A DNA stretch of 64,000 nt from WHSW01 sp035296705 (GCA_035296705.1 DATHAL010000009.1:1-64000), one strand, 5' to 3'; shown: positions 53,798 to 62,538, counted from the stretch's first letter. Notes: generated from the sequence alone by a model not told the origin. Made by a program: numbers and translations.

Positions 53798-54172
53798 ATG
53801 TCGGGGCCGTCCAGGATCCGCAGCGTGGCGCTCGCCGCTGCGGCCGCCGCCGGACTGGCGCTCGGCGCGTGCGGGGGCGATGACGACACGGCTGCATCGA
53901 CGACCTCGACCGAGACCACGACCACGCCTGCCGCGAACGGCGGCGATGCGAGTGCGCAGCGCGATCAGTTCAACCGTGCGCTGCTCGGCGTGCTGACGCA
54001 GACCGAGGACCTGACGAAGAGCCAGGCCGACTGCGCGATCGACCAGCTCGACAGCTCGCTCACGGACGCCGACATCCGTAGCGCGGTTCAGTCGGCCTCC
54101 TCTGGAGGCGGCGTGCCCGAGGACATCCTCGACGCTGCGTTCGACGCGGGCCAGGCGTGCGCGAAGCAGTAG
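53798..54172 (+). CDS. Putative small lipoprotein, unknown
   Basis: 124 residues. Signal sequence SIRS-like start RIRSVALAAAAAAGLALGACGGDDD with a lipobox LGAC (Cys ~25), then a Thr-rich linker and an acidic helical domain with two further cysteines (QADCAIDQL; AGQACAKQ). TACAGT lies 7 nt before the ATG (leaderless). Divergent from cysK. Confidence 0.75.
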   Translation: MSGPSRIRSVALAAAAAAGLALGACGGDDDTAASTTSTETTTTPAANGGDASAQRDQFNRALLGVLTQTEDLTKSQADCAIDQLDSSLTDADIRSAVQSASSGGGVPEDILDAAFDAGQACAKQ

Positions 54173-54250
54173 CGGTCGCTAGCGAGCGCCGCGATGTGTG
54201 GAACGTCCTCCGGTGGGTAATTCCACGGCCAGTCGCGGAAGCAAGGGGGC

Positions 54251-54466
54251 ATGATGCAGAACGGATGCGTGCGGACGGAGCATCGGGACGGGCTGTGGAC
54301 GGTGGCGATCGATGGTCACCCCAGTGACGTCATCACCTGCTCCAATAAGGACGATGCCCTCTCGGCCGGCCGCGTGCTCGCCAGGGGCCTCGATGTCGAG
54401 CACCTCGTGATCGAGGCGGACGCCAGTGTCGCCGAGTCGGTCGGCGACGGCACGCCATCGAGCTAG
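54251..54466 (+). CDS. DUF2188-like small protein
   Basis: 71 residues. The pattern LWTVAIDGHPSDVITCSNKDDALSAGRVLARG and VEHLVIEAD fits the short DUF2188 beta-beta-alpha-beta fold. AAGGGGG just upstream is a usable Shine-Dalgarno. Overlaps the convergent NTF2-like gene by 4 nt. Function unknown. Confidence 0.6.
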   Translation: MMQNGCVRTEHRDGLWTVAIDGHPSDVITCSNKDDALSAGRVLARGLDVEHLVIEADASVAESVGDGTPSS

Positions 54467-54870
54467 GTGGCGTCGGAGCGGTCCGCGGCCCCGAGCGCCT
54501 CTTCCCTCGTCTGAAAGAGCGTGAGCGACGTCTGGCGGCCGTCTCGAATGGTGATCAGCCACGTGCTGCGCGCCTGAGCTTCGATGCCGTCACGCCCGCG
54601 AACGTGGACCACGTTCTCCGCGATCACGACGCCTTCGGTGATCTCGAACACGTCCTCGAGGTCGATCCGTATCGCGTCGAAGCTGCCGATGAATCGCTCG
54701 GTGAACGACCGGATCTCATCCAGTCCATGAAAGACCCGCGCATCGAGCCCGCGCGAGTTCGACCAGTCGAGGACGGCGTCCGGGGCCCAGTCCTCGAACA
54801 GTCCGTCGAGATCACCGCGGCTGTACGCGCTCACGGCCCGGCGCACGAGGTCGAGGTTCTCCTCCGACAT
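54463..54870 (-). CDS. NTF2-like (SnoaL/DUF4440-type) protein
   Basis: 135 residues: SEENLDLVRRAVSAYSRGDLDGLFEDWAPDAVLDWS (in outline), then VFHGLDEIRSFTERFIGSFD and a long beta-strand end. The usual single-domain fold for small-ligand binding. Related in length to the one at 27439 but clearly a different subfamily. Upstream is the Rrf2 gene on the same strand, 48 nt away. Confidence 0.85.
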   Translation of the reverse strand: MSEENLDLVRRAVSAYSRGDLDGLFEDWAPDAVLDWSNSRGLDARVFHGLDEIRSFTERFIGSFDAIRIDLEDVFEITEGVVIAENVVHVRGRDGIEAQARSTWLITIRDGRQTSLTLFQTREEALGAADRSDAT

Positions 54871-54918
54871 CCTCTGCGCAGTATCCCCTGCAGGCCGAAG
54901 AACGAAGTGCGGAGCACG

Positions 54919-55317
54919 CTAGATGTGGTACATGCCCGCGCCGACCTCGTCGGCCTCGCGGCGGACGATGTCCGCGATGGTCGTCGAGCGGAAGACGTCG
55001 CGGAGGGCCTCGACCCCCTCCTTCCAGATGCCGCCGGCCTCCCTCCCCTCCTCTCCGACGCGCCCGTCGAGCGCCTGCACGACCTCGAGCACGGTGATCT
55101 CCTCGGGCGGGCGGGCCAGGGTGTAGCCGCCCTTGACGCCGCGCTGGCTCTGAAGCAGGCCGTCGCGACGGAGGGTCGAGAAGAGCTGCTCCAGGAACTG
55201 CACCGGCATCCCGCGGCGCTCGGCGACCTGAGCAATCGGCACTGGACGGGCGCCGGCCCGCGCGAGCTCGGCCATCGCCACGACGGCGTAGCGGGACTTC
55301 GAAGTGACGGAGATCAC
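54919..55317 (-). CDS. Rrf2-family transcriptional regulator, without cysteines
   Basis: 132 residues. Rrf2 winged helix: SKSRYAVVAMAELARAG, QVAERRGMPVQFLEQLFSTLRRDGLLQSQRGVKGGYTLAR (in pieces) and VLEVVQALDG. There is no Cys anywhere, so it cannot carry an IscR/NsrR/RsrR Fe-S cluster. CymR, the cysteine-metabolism repressor that pairs with CysK, is the best-known cluster-free member; cysK lies 1.2 kb away. This is suggestive only. GTG start at 55317; TACAAC is 10 nt upstream. Confidence 0.9.
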   Translation of the reverse strand: MISVTSKSRYAVVAMAELARAGARPVPIAQVAERRGMPVQFLEQLFSTLRRDGLLQSQRGVKGGYTLARPPEEITVLEVVQALDGRVGEEGREAGGIWKEGVEALRDVFRSTTIADIVRREADEVGAGMYHI

Positions 55318-55401
55318 TGGTCAGGTGGTTGTAGCGGATCGAGCGGGCGAAAAAACCTCGCTCATACCGGACCGGCGGCGGTCGCCTCGACCCAGTGTGG
55401 T

Positions 55402-55492
55402 TAGGATGCGATGAAGCGGCCCCGTCGGGGCCGCTGCCGGTTTTAGAGCCGGCGGAGCGTCTTACGGGGCGTCCCCCGGGTCGGGGCATGGA
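55402..55492 (+). promoter_or_regulatory. Promoter and structured 5' leader of the response regulator
   Basis: TAGGAT -10 box at 55402-55407 would start RNA near 55414, right at a GCGGCCCC-GTC-GGGGCCGC hairpin (55416-55434). A second GCCGG/CCGGC hairpin with TTTTAGAG loop (55436-55453) and a G/C-rich block follow up to the GTG. No known riboswitch consensus was recognised. Confidence 0.5.
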
Positions 55493-56107
55493 GTGAACGA
55501 GGAACGGCGCTGTCTGGTCATTGACGAGCATCCCACCGTCCGGATGGGGATCAGAGGCCTTCTCGGCGACCGCTACGAGGTCGAGGAGGCGCCGGATTCG
55601 AAGGCGGCGATCGAGCTGATGACGGCGCTCGGCGACTTCGACGTCGCCGTGGTCGAGCTCCGATCACAGGGCGGCAACGGCGGCGGGCCCGTTGGGATCC
55701 GTGCGATCCGCGCGCTGGCCAGAGCGCGCCCGCGACTCGGGATCGTCGCCCACGGCACGCGCCCGGAGCGCCGCACGGCGAGTGAGGCGATCGAGGCCGG
55801 CGCCACGGCCTACGTCGCGAAGTGCTCGCCCGCAAAGGCGCTGCTCGCCGCGATCGACGCCGCCGCGGAGGCCCAGGAGTTCGTCGATCCGGCGGCAAAG
55901 GACGCGAACGGGCGCGCGCTGACGAGGCGCCAGCGCGAGATCCTGCAGCTATACGCCGACGGGCTCTCCACCGGCGGTGCGGCGGAGCGGCTCGGGCTCA
56001 GCACCGAGACCGTTCGCACCCACACGAAGGCGGCCCTCTCGCGGCTCGAGGCGCACGACCGTGCTCACGCCGTCGCGATCGGGCTGCGCTCGAACATGAT
56101 CGAGTAA
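55493..56107 (+). CDS. NarL/FixJ-type response regulator with degenerate phosphoacceptor
   Basis: 204 residues. Receiver domain ~6-120: acidic pair D11-E12 (VIDEHP), Lys in TAYVAKCSP, but the position of the phosphorylated Asp is Glu55 (FDVAVVELR). C-terminal LuxR HTH: LTRRQREILQLYADGLSTGGAAERLGLSTETVRTHTKAALSRL (in pieces). Glu there often mimics the phosphorylated state, so it may be constitutively active. No sensor kinase is adjacent. GTG start 55493 has only GGAG next to it. Confidence 0.88.
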   Translation: MNEERRCLVIDEHPTVRMGIRGLLGDRYEVEEAPDSKAAIELMTALGDFDVAVVELRSQGGNGGGPVGIRAIRALARARPRLGIVAHGTRPERRTASEAIEAGATAYVAKCSPAKALLAAIDAAAEAQEFVDPAAKDANGRALTRRQREILQLYADGLSTGGAAERLGLSTETVRTHTKAALSRLEAHDRAHAVAIGLRSNMIE

Positions 56108-56138
56108 GCGGCTCGGATCAGCCGCAGTCGCGCAGGCG

Positions 56139-57512
56139 TCAATCGCGCACGCGCGCAAGCGCTGTCTCAACCCGCTCGACGGCCCGCTCGCGACCCAGCG
56201 CCGCCAAAGATTCGAAGATCCCGGGTGAGACCGTGGTCCCGGTGATCGCGACGCGCAGCGGCTGGTAGACGGCCCCCGGCTTCACGTGGAGGCGCTCGAC
56301 CGCCTTGCCGAGCTCGGCCTCGAGGGTCGGCGGGTCGAACGGCTCGGCCGTGCGCAGCGCCTCGAGCCCCGCTTCGAGCCGATCGCCGACGCCGTCTCGC
56401 ATCACCTTGGACCATGCCCTCTCGTCGTCGACCGGCGGCTCGAAGAGGAACGCGATCAGAGGCCAGAGCTCGCTCAGCGTCTGGGCCTTCTCCTGCGCGA
56501 TCGCGCTGGCGGCGCGCAGTGTCTCGCGGTCGGCGGCCGCCTCGGGATGGCCCTCGCGCTCGAGCTGCGACGCCGCCGCGTCCACGTAGTCGTCGAGCGG
56601 CAGCTCGCGCATGTGGCGCCCGTTCATCCACCTCAGCTTCTTCTCGTCGAAGATGGCCGACGCCCTCCCCACCCGCTCGATCTCGAACTGCTCGACGAGC
56701 TCTTCGGTGGAGAGGAGCGTCTGATCGTCGGCCGCGCCCCAGCCGAGCAGCGCGAGGTAGTTGCGAACCGCGGCCGGTAGGTAGCCGGCAGCGCGGAGCT
56801 CCTGCACCGACGCGGCGCCGTGGCGCTTGGAGAGCTTCTTGCCGTCAGGACCGTGGAGCAGCGGCAGGTGCGCGTAGCGCGGCGCCTGGGCCCCGAGCGC
56901 CTCGAGCGCGAGGAGTTGCTTCGGGGTGTTGGAGAGGTGGTCGTCGCCGCGGATGACTTCGGTGATCCCCATGTCGGCGTCGTCGACCGCGACCGCGAAG
57001 TTGTAGAGCGGGGTGCCGTCGCCGCGCGCGATCACGAGGTCGTCCGTGAGTCGGTTCTCGAACCGGACTGGCCCGCGAATCGCGTCGTCGACGACGGTCT
57101 CGCCCTTGTCCGGGATCCGCAGGCGGATCGCAGCGCCCTCGACGTCACGGGGCTCACCGCGATAGCCGACGCCGCCGTGGGCCTCGCGCCAGGTGCGCAC
57201 CTCCTCGCCGCTGGCCGGGTCCGGGTACGCGCTCCCGTCCCGCACCAGCTCCTGGATTCGCTCTCGGTGGCGCGGCGCTCGCTCCGCCTGGCTCAGGGGC
57301 CCCTCGTCCCAGTCGAGCTCGAGCCAACGCAGGGCGTCGAGGATCTGCTCGACGTTCTCGGGCGTGGAGCGCTCGCGGTCGGTGTCCTCGATCCGGAGGA
57401 CCAGCTCGCCGCCGCGACCGCGCGCGTACAGCCAGTTGTAGAGCGCCGTCCTGGCGCCACCGATGTGCAGGGCCCCCGTCGGCGAGGGCGCGAATCTGAC
57501 TCTCGGAGGCAC
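56139..57512 (-). CDS. gltX: Glutamyl-tRNA synthetase
   Basis: Class I synthetase; 457 residues. HIGH-type motif in APSPTGALHIGGARTALYNWL, KMSKS-type KKLSKRHGA, and the bacterial C-terminal anticodon-binding helical domain. GTG start 57512 has TAGTGT exactly 7 nt upstream (leaderless). Probably non-discriminating, charging tRNA-Gln as well, given the gatCAB operon; this is inference. Confidence 0.96.
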   Translation of the reverse strand: MPPRVRFAPSPTGALHIGGARTALYNWLYARGRGGELVLRIEDTDRERSTPENVEQILDALRWLELDWDEGPLSQAERAPRHRERIQELVRDGSAYPDPASGEEVRTWREAHGGVGYRGEPRDVEGAAIRLRIPDKGETVVDDAIRGPVRFENRLTDDLVIARGDGTPLYNFAVAVDDADMGITEVIRGDDHLSNTPKQLLALEALGAQAPRYAHLPLLHGPDGKKLSKRHGAASVQELRAAGYLPAAVRNYLALLGWGAADDQTLLSTEELVEQFEIERVGRASAIFDEKKLRWMNGRHMRELPLDDYVDAAASQLEREGHPEAAADRETLRAASAIAQEKAQTLSELWPLIAFLFEPPVDDERAWSKVMRDGVGDRLEAGLEALRTAEPFDPPTLEAELGKAVERLHVKPGAVYQPLRVAITGTTVSPGIFESLAALGRERAVERVETALARVRD

Positions 57513-57550
57513 GGGCGAAACACTAGTGCCGCCCGCTGCCCCCGCCGCAC

Positions 57551-57610
57551 CTAGGTGAGCAGGATGATCAGCAGGATGATGATGAGCAGAGTGCCTATGC
57601 CGATGTACAT
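57551..57610 (-). CDS. 19-residue hydrophobic peptide
   Basis: Reads MYIGIGTLLIIILLIILLT then TAG. Thirteen of 19 residues are Leu or Ile, enough for one membrane span. It has one of the best Shine-Dalgarno sites in the window (AAAGGAGGAGAG directly before ATG). gltX, 38 nt downstream, has its own leaderless promoter, so the peptide need not be a gltX leader. Could be a small membrane peptide or a Leu/Ile-sensing leader. Confidence 0.6.
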   Translation of the reverse strand: MYIGIGTLLIIILLIILLT

Positions 57611-57711
57611 CTCTCCTCCTTTCGTCGGTCGTTTCCGTGACCGGCTTTCCCCGGAATACCCGCCGCTACGGTCGAGAAACGGTGGCGCGTCGCGGCGCTA
57701 GAGTCACGCGC

Positions 57712-58584
57712 TTGCTGATCGGCGCCCACGTATCGACGGCCGGCGGGCTGGAGAAGACGGTCGAGCGCGGGGTCGAATTCGACTGCGACGCGATCCAGAT
57801 CTTCAACCAGAGCCCGCGGATGTGGCGGCCGACGAAGTACTCGACCGAGGGCTTCGAGAGGTTCCGCGCCGCGTTCGGCGATTCACCGCTTCAGTCGGTG
57901 ATCATCCACGCCGTCTACCTGATCAACTGCGCGAGCAAGGACCGCGAGATCCGCGCGAAGTCGATCGCGTCCCTCACTCACGCGCTTCGCGTCGGCGACG
58001 GGATCGGGGCCGACGGCGTGGTCCTCCACGCCGGGGCTCGCAAGGGCGAGCCTCACGATGCCTCGATGAAGCGGGCCGCAAAGGCGATCGCCAAGTCCCT
58101 GTCGGACAGCGACGGCTGCCCGGTCCTACTCGAGAACACGGCCGGCACCGAGGGGCCCCTCGGCCGCAACTTCGACGAGCTCGCCGACCTGATCGAGCTC
58201 CTCGACGGCGACGATCGGGTTGGCGTATGCCTCGATTGCTGTCACCTGTTCGCGTCGGGCTTCGACGTGCGCACGGCCGATGCGGTCGCCAAGGTCGCCG
58301 ATGAGTTCGACGCCAAGGTCGGACTCGGGCGGCTGGTCTGCCTGCACGTCAACGACTCGAAGATCCCGCTGGGCGGCAACCGCGACCGCCATGCGAGCCT
58401 CGGCGAGGGCGAGATCGGCGAGCGGGGTCTCGCGGCCTTCCTCTCGGAGCCCCGTTTCGAGAAGTTGCCGGCACTGCTCGAGACGCCGGGCCCCAGCGGA
58501 CAGATCGACCGCGAGCAGGTGCAGATCGCGAAACGCCTGCGGCGCCGCGGGATCGCGTCGCGGCGGCGCCGGAAGAAGCGCTAA
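57712..58584 (+). CDS. nfo: Endonuclease IV (AP endonuclease)
   Basis: Zinc-dependent apurinic/apyrimidinic endonuclease with TIM-barrel fold; 290 residues from TTG 57712. IGAHVSTAGGLEKTVERG, AIQIFNQSPRMW, VIIHAVYLINCASKD, VVLHAGARKGEP, LLENTAGTEGPLGRNFDEL, GVCLDCCHLFASGFDV and LHVNDSKIPLGGNRDRHASLGEGEIG hold the metal ligands. The TTG is chosen because TAGAGT lies exactly 7 nt upstream and the protein then begins at the conserved strand. Last ~12 residues are Arg/Lys-rich. Confidence 0.95.
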   Translation: MLIGAHVSTAGGLEKTVERGVEFDCDAIQIFNQSPRMWRPTKYSTEGFERFRAAFGDSPLQSVIIHAVYLINCASKDREIRAKSIASLTHALRVGDGIGADGVVLHAGARKGEPHDASMKRAAKAIAKSLSDSDGCPVLLENTAGTEGPLGRNFDELADLIELLDGDDRVGVCLDCCHLFASGFDVRTADAVAKVADEFDAKVGLGRLVCLHVNDSKIPLGGNRDRHASLGEGEIGERGLAAFLSEPRFEKLPALLETPGPSGQIDREQVQIAKRLRRRGIASRRRRKKR

Positions 58585-59009
58585 AACGACGCGCCGCGCC
58601 GCCTCGCTGAGCCGAGCGCGTTGCGCAGGTCGAAGGCGCGAATGCCCTCGGGCGCGGAGTCGGTGCAGTCGAAGAAGGCGCGGTTCACGCACGAGTACGC
58701 GGGCCCGTCGCCCTCGTAGCTCGGCTCGACCCGAAACTGACACTGGGGCAGCGAGTCACCCGTCATCTTCAGGCCGCCGAATCCCCCCGAGGCCTCGGCC
58801 AGCTCGAACATGTCGATGTCGATCTCCGCGCTGAAGACCTTGCGCATGCAGCCCATGTAGCGGCCACCCGTCAGCTGGTCCTCGTAGCTGTAGAGGAAGC
58901 GACAGCCGATCTCGATGCAGCCGCGGGGCTCGATCAGCTTGTCGCAGAAAGTGCGGCACCGGCGGCACTCGGAGGCTTCGGTGCGTGGGCCTTTTGAAAC
59001 CGTGGCCAC
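58581..59009 (-). CDS. Conserved Cys-rich protein, unknown
   Basis: 142 residues with nine cysteines: 15, 18, 22, 31, 36, 54, 90, 107 and 115. The N-terminal C-x2-C-x3-C and the clustered spacing suggest a bound metal or Fe-S cluster. No enzyme motif recognised. GTG start 59009 has TAAACT 6 nt upstream. Its stop interlocks with the nfo stop on the other strand (CTAA shared). Follows dnaE in orientation. Confidence 0.75.
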   Translation of the reverse strand: MATVSKGPRTEASECRRCRTFCDKLIEPRGCIEIGCRFLYSYEDQLTGGRYMGCMRKVFSAEIDIDMFELAEASGGFGGLKMTGDSLPQCQFRVEPSYEGDGPAYSCVNRAFFDCTDSAPEGIRAFDLRNALGSARRRGASF

Positions 59010-59025
59010 TGGTTGAGTTTAGGTC

Positions 59026-62000
59026 CTAAGCGGCTAGCGCCGCCGGTCCGAGGAGCTCGTCGATCGACGCGCGCAGGGCCGCGGTCGGCGCGACGCGGTA
59101 GCCGTTCCCGAACTTGAGCCGGCGGGTGCCGCCGCGCGTGCGCATCTCGAGCAGCACCTCGCTGGTGCCCGGGTAGTCCTCGAAGAGCGCCTTCAGGTCC
59201 TCGACCAGCGTTGCCGCGAAGTCCGCCGCATCGATGCGGAGCACGAGCGGCGCCACGGCCGCCGCGGCCTTGGCGCGCGCCGCCTCGAGCTCGCCCGCTC
59301 CTGGCTCGAAGGCCTCCGCCTCGTTGACGACGACGCTCATGTCGCCGCGGCCCTTGTGGTCGACGCGACCGCGCACGATCACGATCCGATCGACGGCGAT
59401 CGCCTCCGCGGCCTCGCCGGCGGCATCGCGCACGAACAGCTCGATCTGGCCTTCGAGGTCGTCGAGGGTCGCGAACATGACGTAGCCGCCGTTGCGCGTC
59501 CGCACCTTCTTGGCCTCGCTGACGATCCCGCCGACGGTCACCCACGAGCCGTCCTGGAGCTCGGCGACCTGGGCGAGACCGCGGTCGACGCGAGCGCGGA
59601 GCGCGTCGCGGACCTCGCTCAGCGGGTGCGCGGAGAGGAACGTCCCGAGGATCTCCTTCTCGAGCCGCAGGAGCTCACGCTGGTCGAACTCGCCCGCCGG
59701 CACCGGCTGGTGGCGGGGCGGGGCGAGGCTCGGGCCGGACGCGTCGAGTCCGTCGTCGCCGAGGTCGAAGATCGACCCCTGGCCGCGGCGCGAGTCCTCC
59801 TGGGACTTCTGCCCCGCCGATTGCGCGTGGGCGAGCACCTCGAGCATGCCGTGCCGGGCGTCGCCGGTCGAGTCGAGCGCGCCGCATTTGACCAGGCACT
59901 CGATCGCGCGCTTGTTGACGGCGCGGGCGTCGACCCGCTCGCAGAAGTCCCAGATCGACTCGAACGCGCCGCCGGACTCGCGCGCCGCGATGATCGACTC
60001 GACCGCGGCGTGGCCGACGTTCTTCACGGCGTCGAGGCCGAAGCGGATCGAGTTGCCGGAGACGACGAAGCCGTGGTCGGAGGAGTTCACGTCGGGCGGG
60101 AGCACCTCGATCTCCAGCTCCGCGCACTTGTTGACGAAGAACGGGACCTTGTCCTTCGTCGACATCACCGACGAGATCACCGCCGCCATGTACTCCGCGG
60201 GGTAGTTCGCCTTCAGGTAGGCGGTGCGGTAGGAGATCAGCGCGTAGCAGGCGGCGTGGGACTTGTTGAACGAGTAGTCGGCCGCGGCCGTCATCAGCGA
60301 CCACAGGTCCTTGGCGACGGCGGGCGCCGTGCCCGACTCGCGAGACCCCTCGATGAACTTGTCCTCCATCGTCGCCATCAGGTCGCGCTTCTTCTTGCCC
60401 ACCGCCTTGCGCAGGTCGTCGGCCTCGGCAGGGCTGAAGTCGGCGATCCGCTTGGCGATCTCCATCAGCTGCTCCTGGTAGATGCAGCAGCCGTAGGTCT
60501 CCTCGGTGATCGGCCGGAGCCGCGGATCCTGGTAGGTGATCGACCCCGGGTCGCGCTTACCGCGCGCGTAGTCGGCGATGAAGCGCATCGCGCCGGGCCG
60601 GTAGAGGGCTCCGATCGCGACGATGTCGTTGAACTCGGTCGGACGGATCTGCTTGAGCGCCTCGCGCATGCCCTCGGACTCGAGCTGAAAGACGCCGACC
60701 GAGTCGCCGCGGGCGAGCATCTCATAGGTCTTCGCGTCGTCGAGCGGGATCGACTCCATCTCGACCTCGATCCCGCGCGAGCGCTTGATGATGTCGACGG
60801 CGTCCTCGATCACGTCGAGGTTGCGCAGCCCGAGGAAGTCCATCTTCAGAAGCCCGATCTCCTCGATCGGTCCCATCGAGTACTGCGTGACGATCTTGTA
60901 GGAGCGCTGGGGCCTGCCGTTGTCGCCCTTCTCTGCCGCCGGGCCTCGGTCCTCGGCCAGCTGCAGCGGCACGATCTCGTTGAGCGGCCGGTCCGCGATC
61001 ACCACCGCGGCGGCGTGGATCGAGTTGTTGCGGACGATTCCCTCGAGGCCCTTGGCGACGTCCACGATCCGCCGCACGTCGTCGTCGGAGTCGTAGGCGC
61101 GCTTAAGGTCCTGGCCCGGCTTCAGGCACTCGTCGAAGCTCGGGCTGCGGCCCATGATCGGCTCCGGGATCAGCTTCGCCGCCCGGTCCCCGGCGCCGTA
61201 GTCGTAGCCGAGGACCCGCGCCGCGTCCCGGGTCGCCGCGCGGGGCGCCATCGTGCCGAAGGTGATGATCTGGGCGACCGACTCGCGGCCGTACTTCTCC
61301 TGGACGTAACGGATCACGCGCTCGCGGCCGCGGACCGAGAAGTCGATGTCGATGTCGGGCATCGACTTGCGGGCCGGGTTCAGGAAGCGCTCGAACAGGA
61401 GCTCGTTCGCCAGCGGGTCGAGGTCCGTGATGTTGAGGGCATAGGCGACGATCGAGCCGGCCGCCGAGCCCCGCCCCGGGCCCACCGCGATCCCGCTCTC
61501 CTTCGCGAACCTGACGAAGTCCCAGACGATCAGGAAGTAGGAGTCGAAGCCCATCTCCGCGATCACCCTGAGCTCGAAGTCGAGTCGTTCGACCGCCTCG
61601 GCCGGCGGCGGGTCGCCGTAGCGGCGCGCGAGGCCCTCGCGCGCGAGGCGGTGGAGCATCTCGCGCGGCTCCTCACCGTCCGGGGTCGGGAAGCGCGGCA
61701 GGAGCAGGTTGCCGAGCTCGATGTCCACCTGGCAGCGCTCGGCGATCTCCAGCGTCGTCTCGACCGCCCCGGGATGGGCGGCGAACGACTCCCGCATCTC
61801 GTCGGCGCTCTTGAGGAAGAACTCGTTGGTGTCGAAGGTGAGCTTCGGCTGCTCGAGGGTGGACTTCGTCTGCACGCACAGGAGCGCGGCGTGGTTCGAG
61901 TAGTCGTCGCGCCGCAGGTAGTGGACGTCCGCCGTGGCGACGAGCGGGCGCCCGAGCTCGCGGGCGTGGCTGACGATTCCCTCGTTCGCCTTCGCCTGCT

Positions 62001-62538
62001 CGGCGATCCCGTTCTCCTGGACCTCGAAGTAGACGTCGTCGGGGCCGAAGACCTGGACGAGGTCGTCGAGGTGCGAGCGGGCGTCGGCGGGCCGCTCCTC
62101 GACCAGCCGGCGGCAGAACCGGGACTGGAGGCACCCGGTGAGCACGATTACCCCCTCGGCGTGGCGGGAGAGGAGCTCCATGTCGACGTTCGCCTTGCCG
62201 CGCTGGAAGCCCTCGAGGTAGCCGGACGAGGTCAGCTTGACGAGGTTCCGAAAGCCCTCGTCCGACGCCGCGAGCAGCGTCAGGTGGTTGCGCTCCGTCC
62301 GCCCCTCGGTCCGGCGGTCGTCGACGAGGTAGGCCTCGAGCCCGAGAATCGGCTTCACGCCGTGCTTCGTGCAGGCCTTGTAGTGCTCGACCGCGCCGTT
62401 CATGACCCCGTGATCGGTGAGCCCGAGCGCGGGCATGCCGAGCTCGGCGGCGCGGGCCGCCATCGCATCGATCTTGCACGCCCCGTCGAGCAGCGAGTAC
62501 TCGCTGTGGACGTGGAGGTGGACCACGCTTTCGCTCAC
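59026..62538 (-). CDS. dnaE: DNA polymerase III alpha subunit
   Basis: Replicative polymerase; 1170 residues from GTG 62538. N-terminal PHP domain (VHLHVHSEYSLLDGACKID), palm with GPGRGSAAGSIVAYAL and the catalytic PDIDIDFSVRGRERV, then thumb/fingers (YQEQLMEIAKRIADFS, SFNKSHAACYALISYRTAYLKANYPAEYMAA in pieces), tandem HhH and OB-fold (SWVTVGGIVSEAKKVRTRNG) near 985. A single uninterrupted frame; no intein, unlike some bacterial dnaE genes. Divergent from sixA. Confidence 0.96.
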   Translation of the reverse strand: MSESVVHLHVHSEYSLLDGACKIDAMAARAAELGMPALGLTDHGVMNGAVEHYKACTKHGVKPILGLEAYLVDDRRTEGRTERNHLTLLAASDEGFRNLVKLTSSGYLEGFQRGKANVDMELLSRHAEGVIVLTGCLQSRFCRRLVEERPADARSHLDDLVQVFGPDDVYFEVQENGIAEQAKANEGIVSHARELGRPLVATADVHYLRRDDYSNHAALLCVQTKSTLEQPKLTFDTNEFFLKSADEMRESFAAHPGAVETTLEIAERCQVDIELGNLLLPRFPTPDGEEPREMLHRLAREGLARRYGDPPPAEAVERLDFELRVIAEMGFDSYFLIVWDFVRFAKESGIAVGPGRGSAAGSIVAYALNITDLDPLANELLFERFLNPARKSMPDIDIDFSVRGRERVIRYVQEKYGRESVAQIITFGTMAPRAATRDAARVLGYDYGAGDRAAKLIPEPIMGRSPSFDECLKPGQDLKRAYDSDDDVRRIVDVAKGLEGIVRNNSIHAAAVVIADRPLNEIVPLQLAEDRGPAAEKGDNGRPQRSYKIVTQYSMGPIEEIGLLKMDFLGLRNLDVIEDAVDIIKRSRGIEVEMESIPLDDAKTYEMLARGDSVGVFQLESEGMREALKQIRPTEFNDIVAIGALYRPGAMRFIADYARGKRDPGSITYQDPRLRPITEETYGCCIYQEQLMEIAKRIADFSPAEADDLRKAVGKKKRDLMATMEDKFIEGSRESGTAPAVAKDLWSLMTAAADYSFNKSHAACYALISYRTAYLKANYPAEYMAAVISSVMSTKDKVPFFVNKCAELEIEVLPPDVNSSDHGFVVSGNSIRFGLDAVKNVGHAAVESIIAARESGGAFESIWDFCERVDARAVNKRAIECLVKCGALDSTGDARHGMLEVLAHAQSAGQKSQEDSRRGQGSIFDLGDDGLDASGPSLAPPRHQPVPAGEFDQRELLRLEKEILGTFLSAHPLSEVRDALRARVDRGLAQVAELQDGSWVTVGGIVSEAKKVRTRNGGYVMFATLDDLEGQIELFVRDAAGEAAEAIAVDRIVIVRGRVDHKGRGDMSVVVNEAEAFEPGAGELEAARAKAAAAVAPLVLRIDAADFAATLVEDLKALFEDYPGTSEVLLEMRTRGGTRRLKFGNGYRVAPTAALRASIDELLGPAALAA

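Noticed and set aside
55411..55446. 11-codon Arg-rich frame at the start of the response-regulator leader
   Set aside because: Only 3 nt separate it from the -10 box and it lies entirely in a GC hairpin; the Arg content follows from CGG/CGC sequence.
57551..57610. Leu/Ile peptide as an attenuator for gltX
   Set aside because: gltX has its own TAGTGT box 7 nt from its GTG, and GltX does not charge Leu or Ile; kept only as an independent small peptide.
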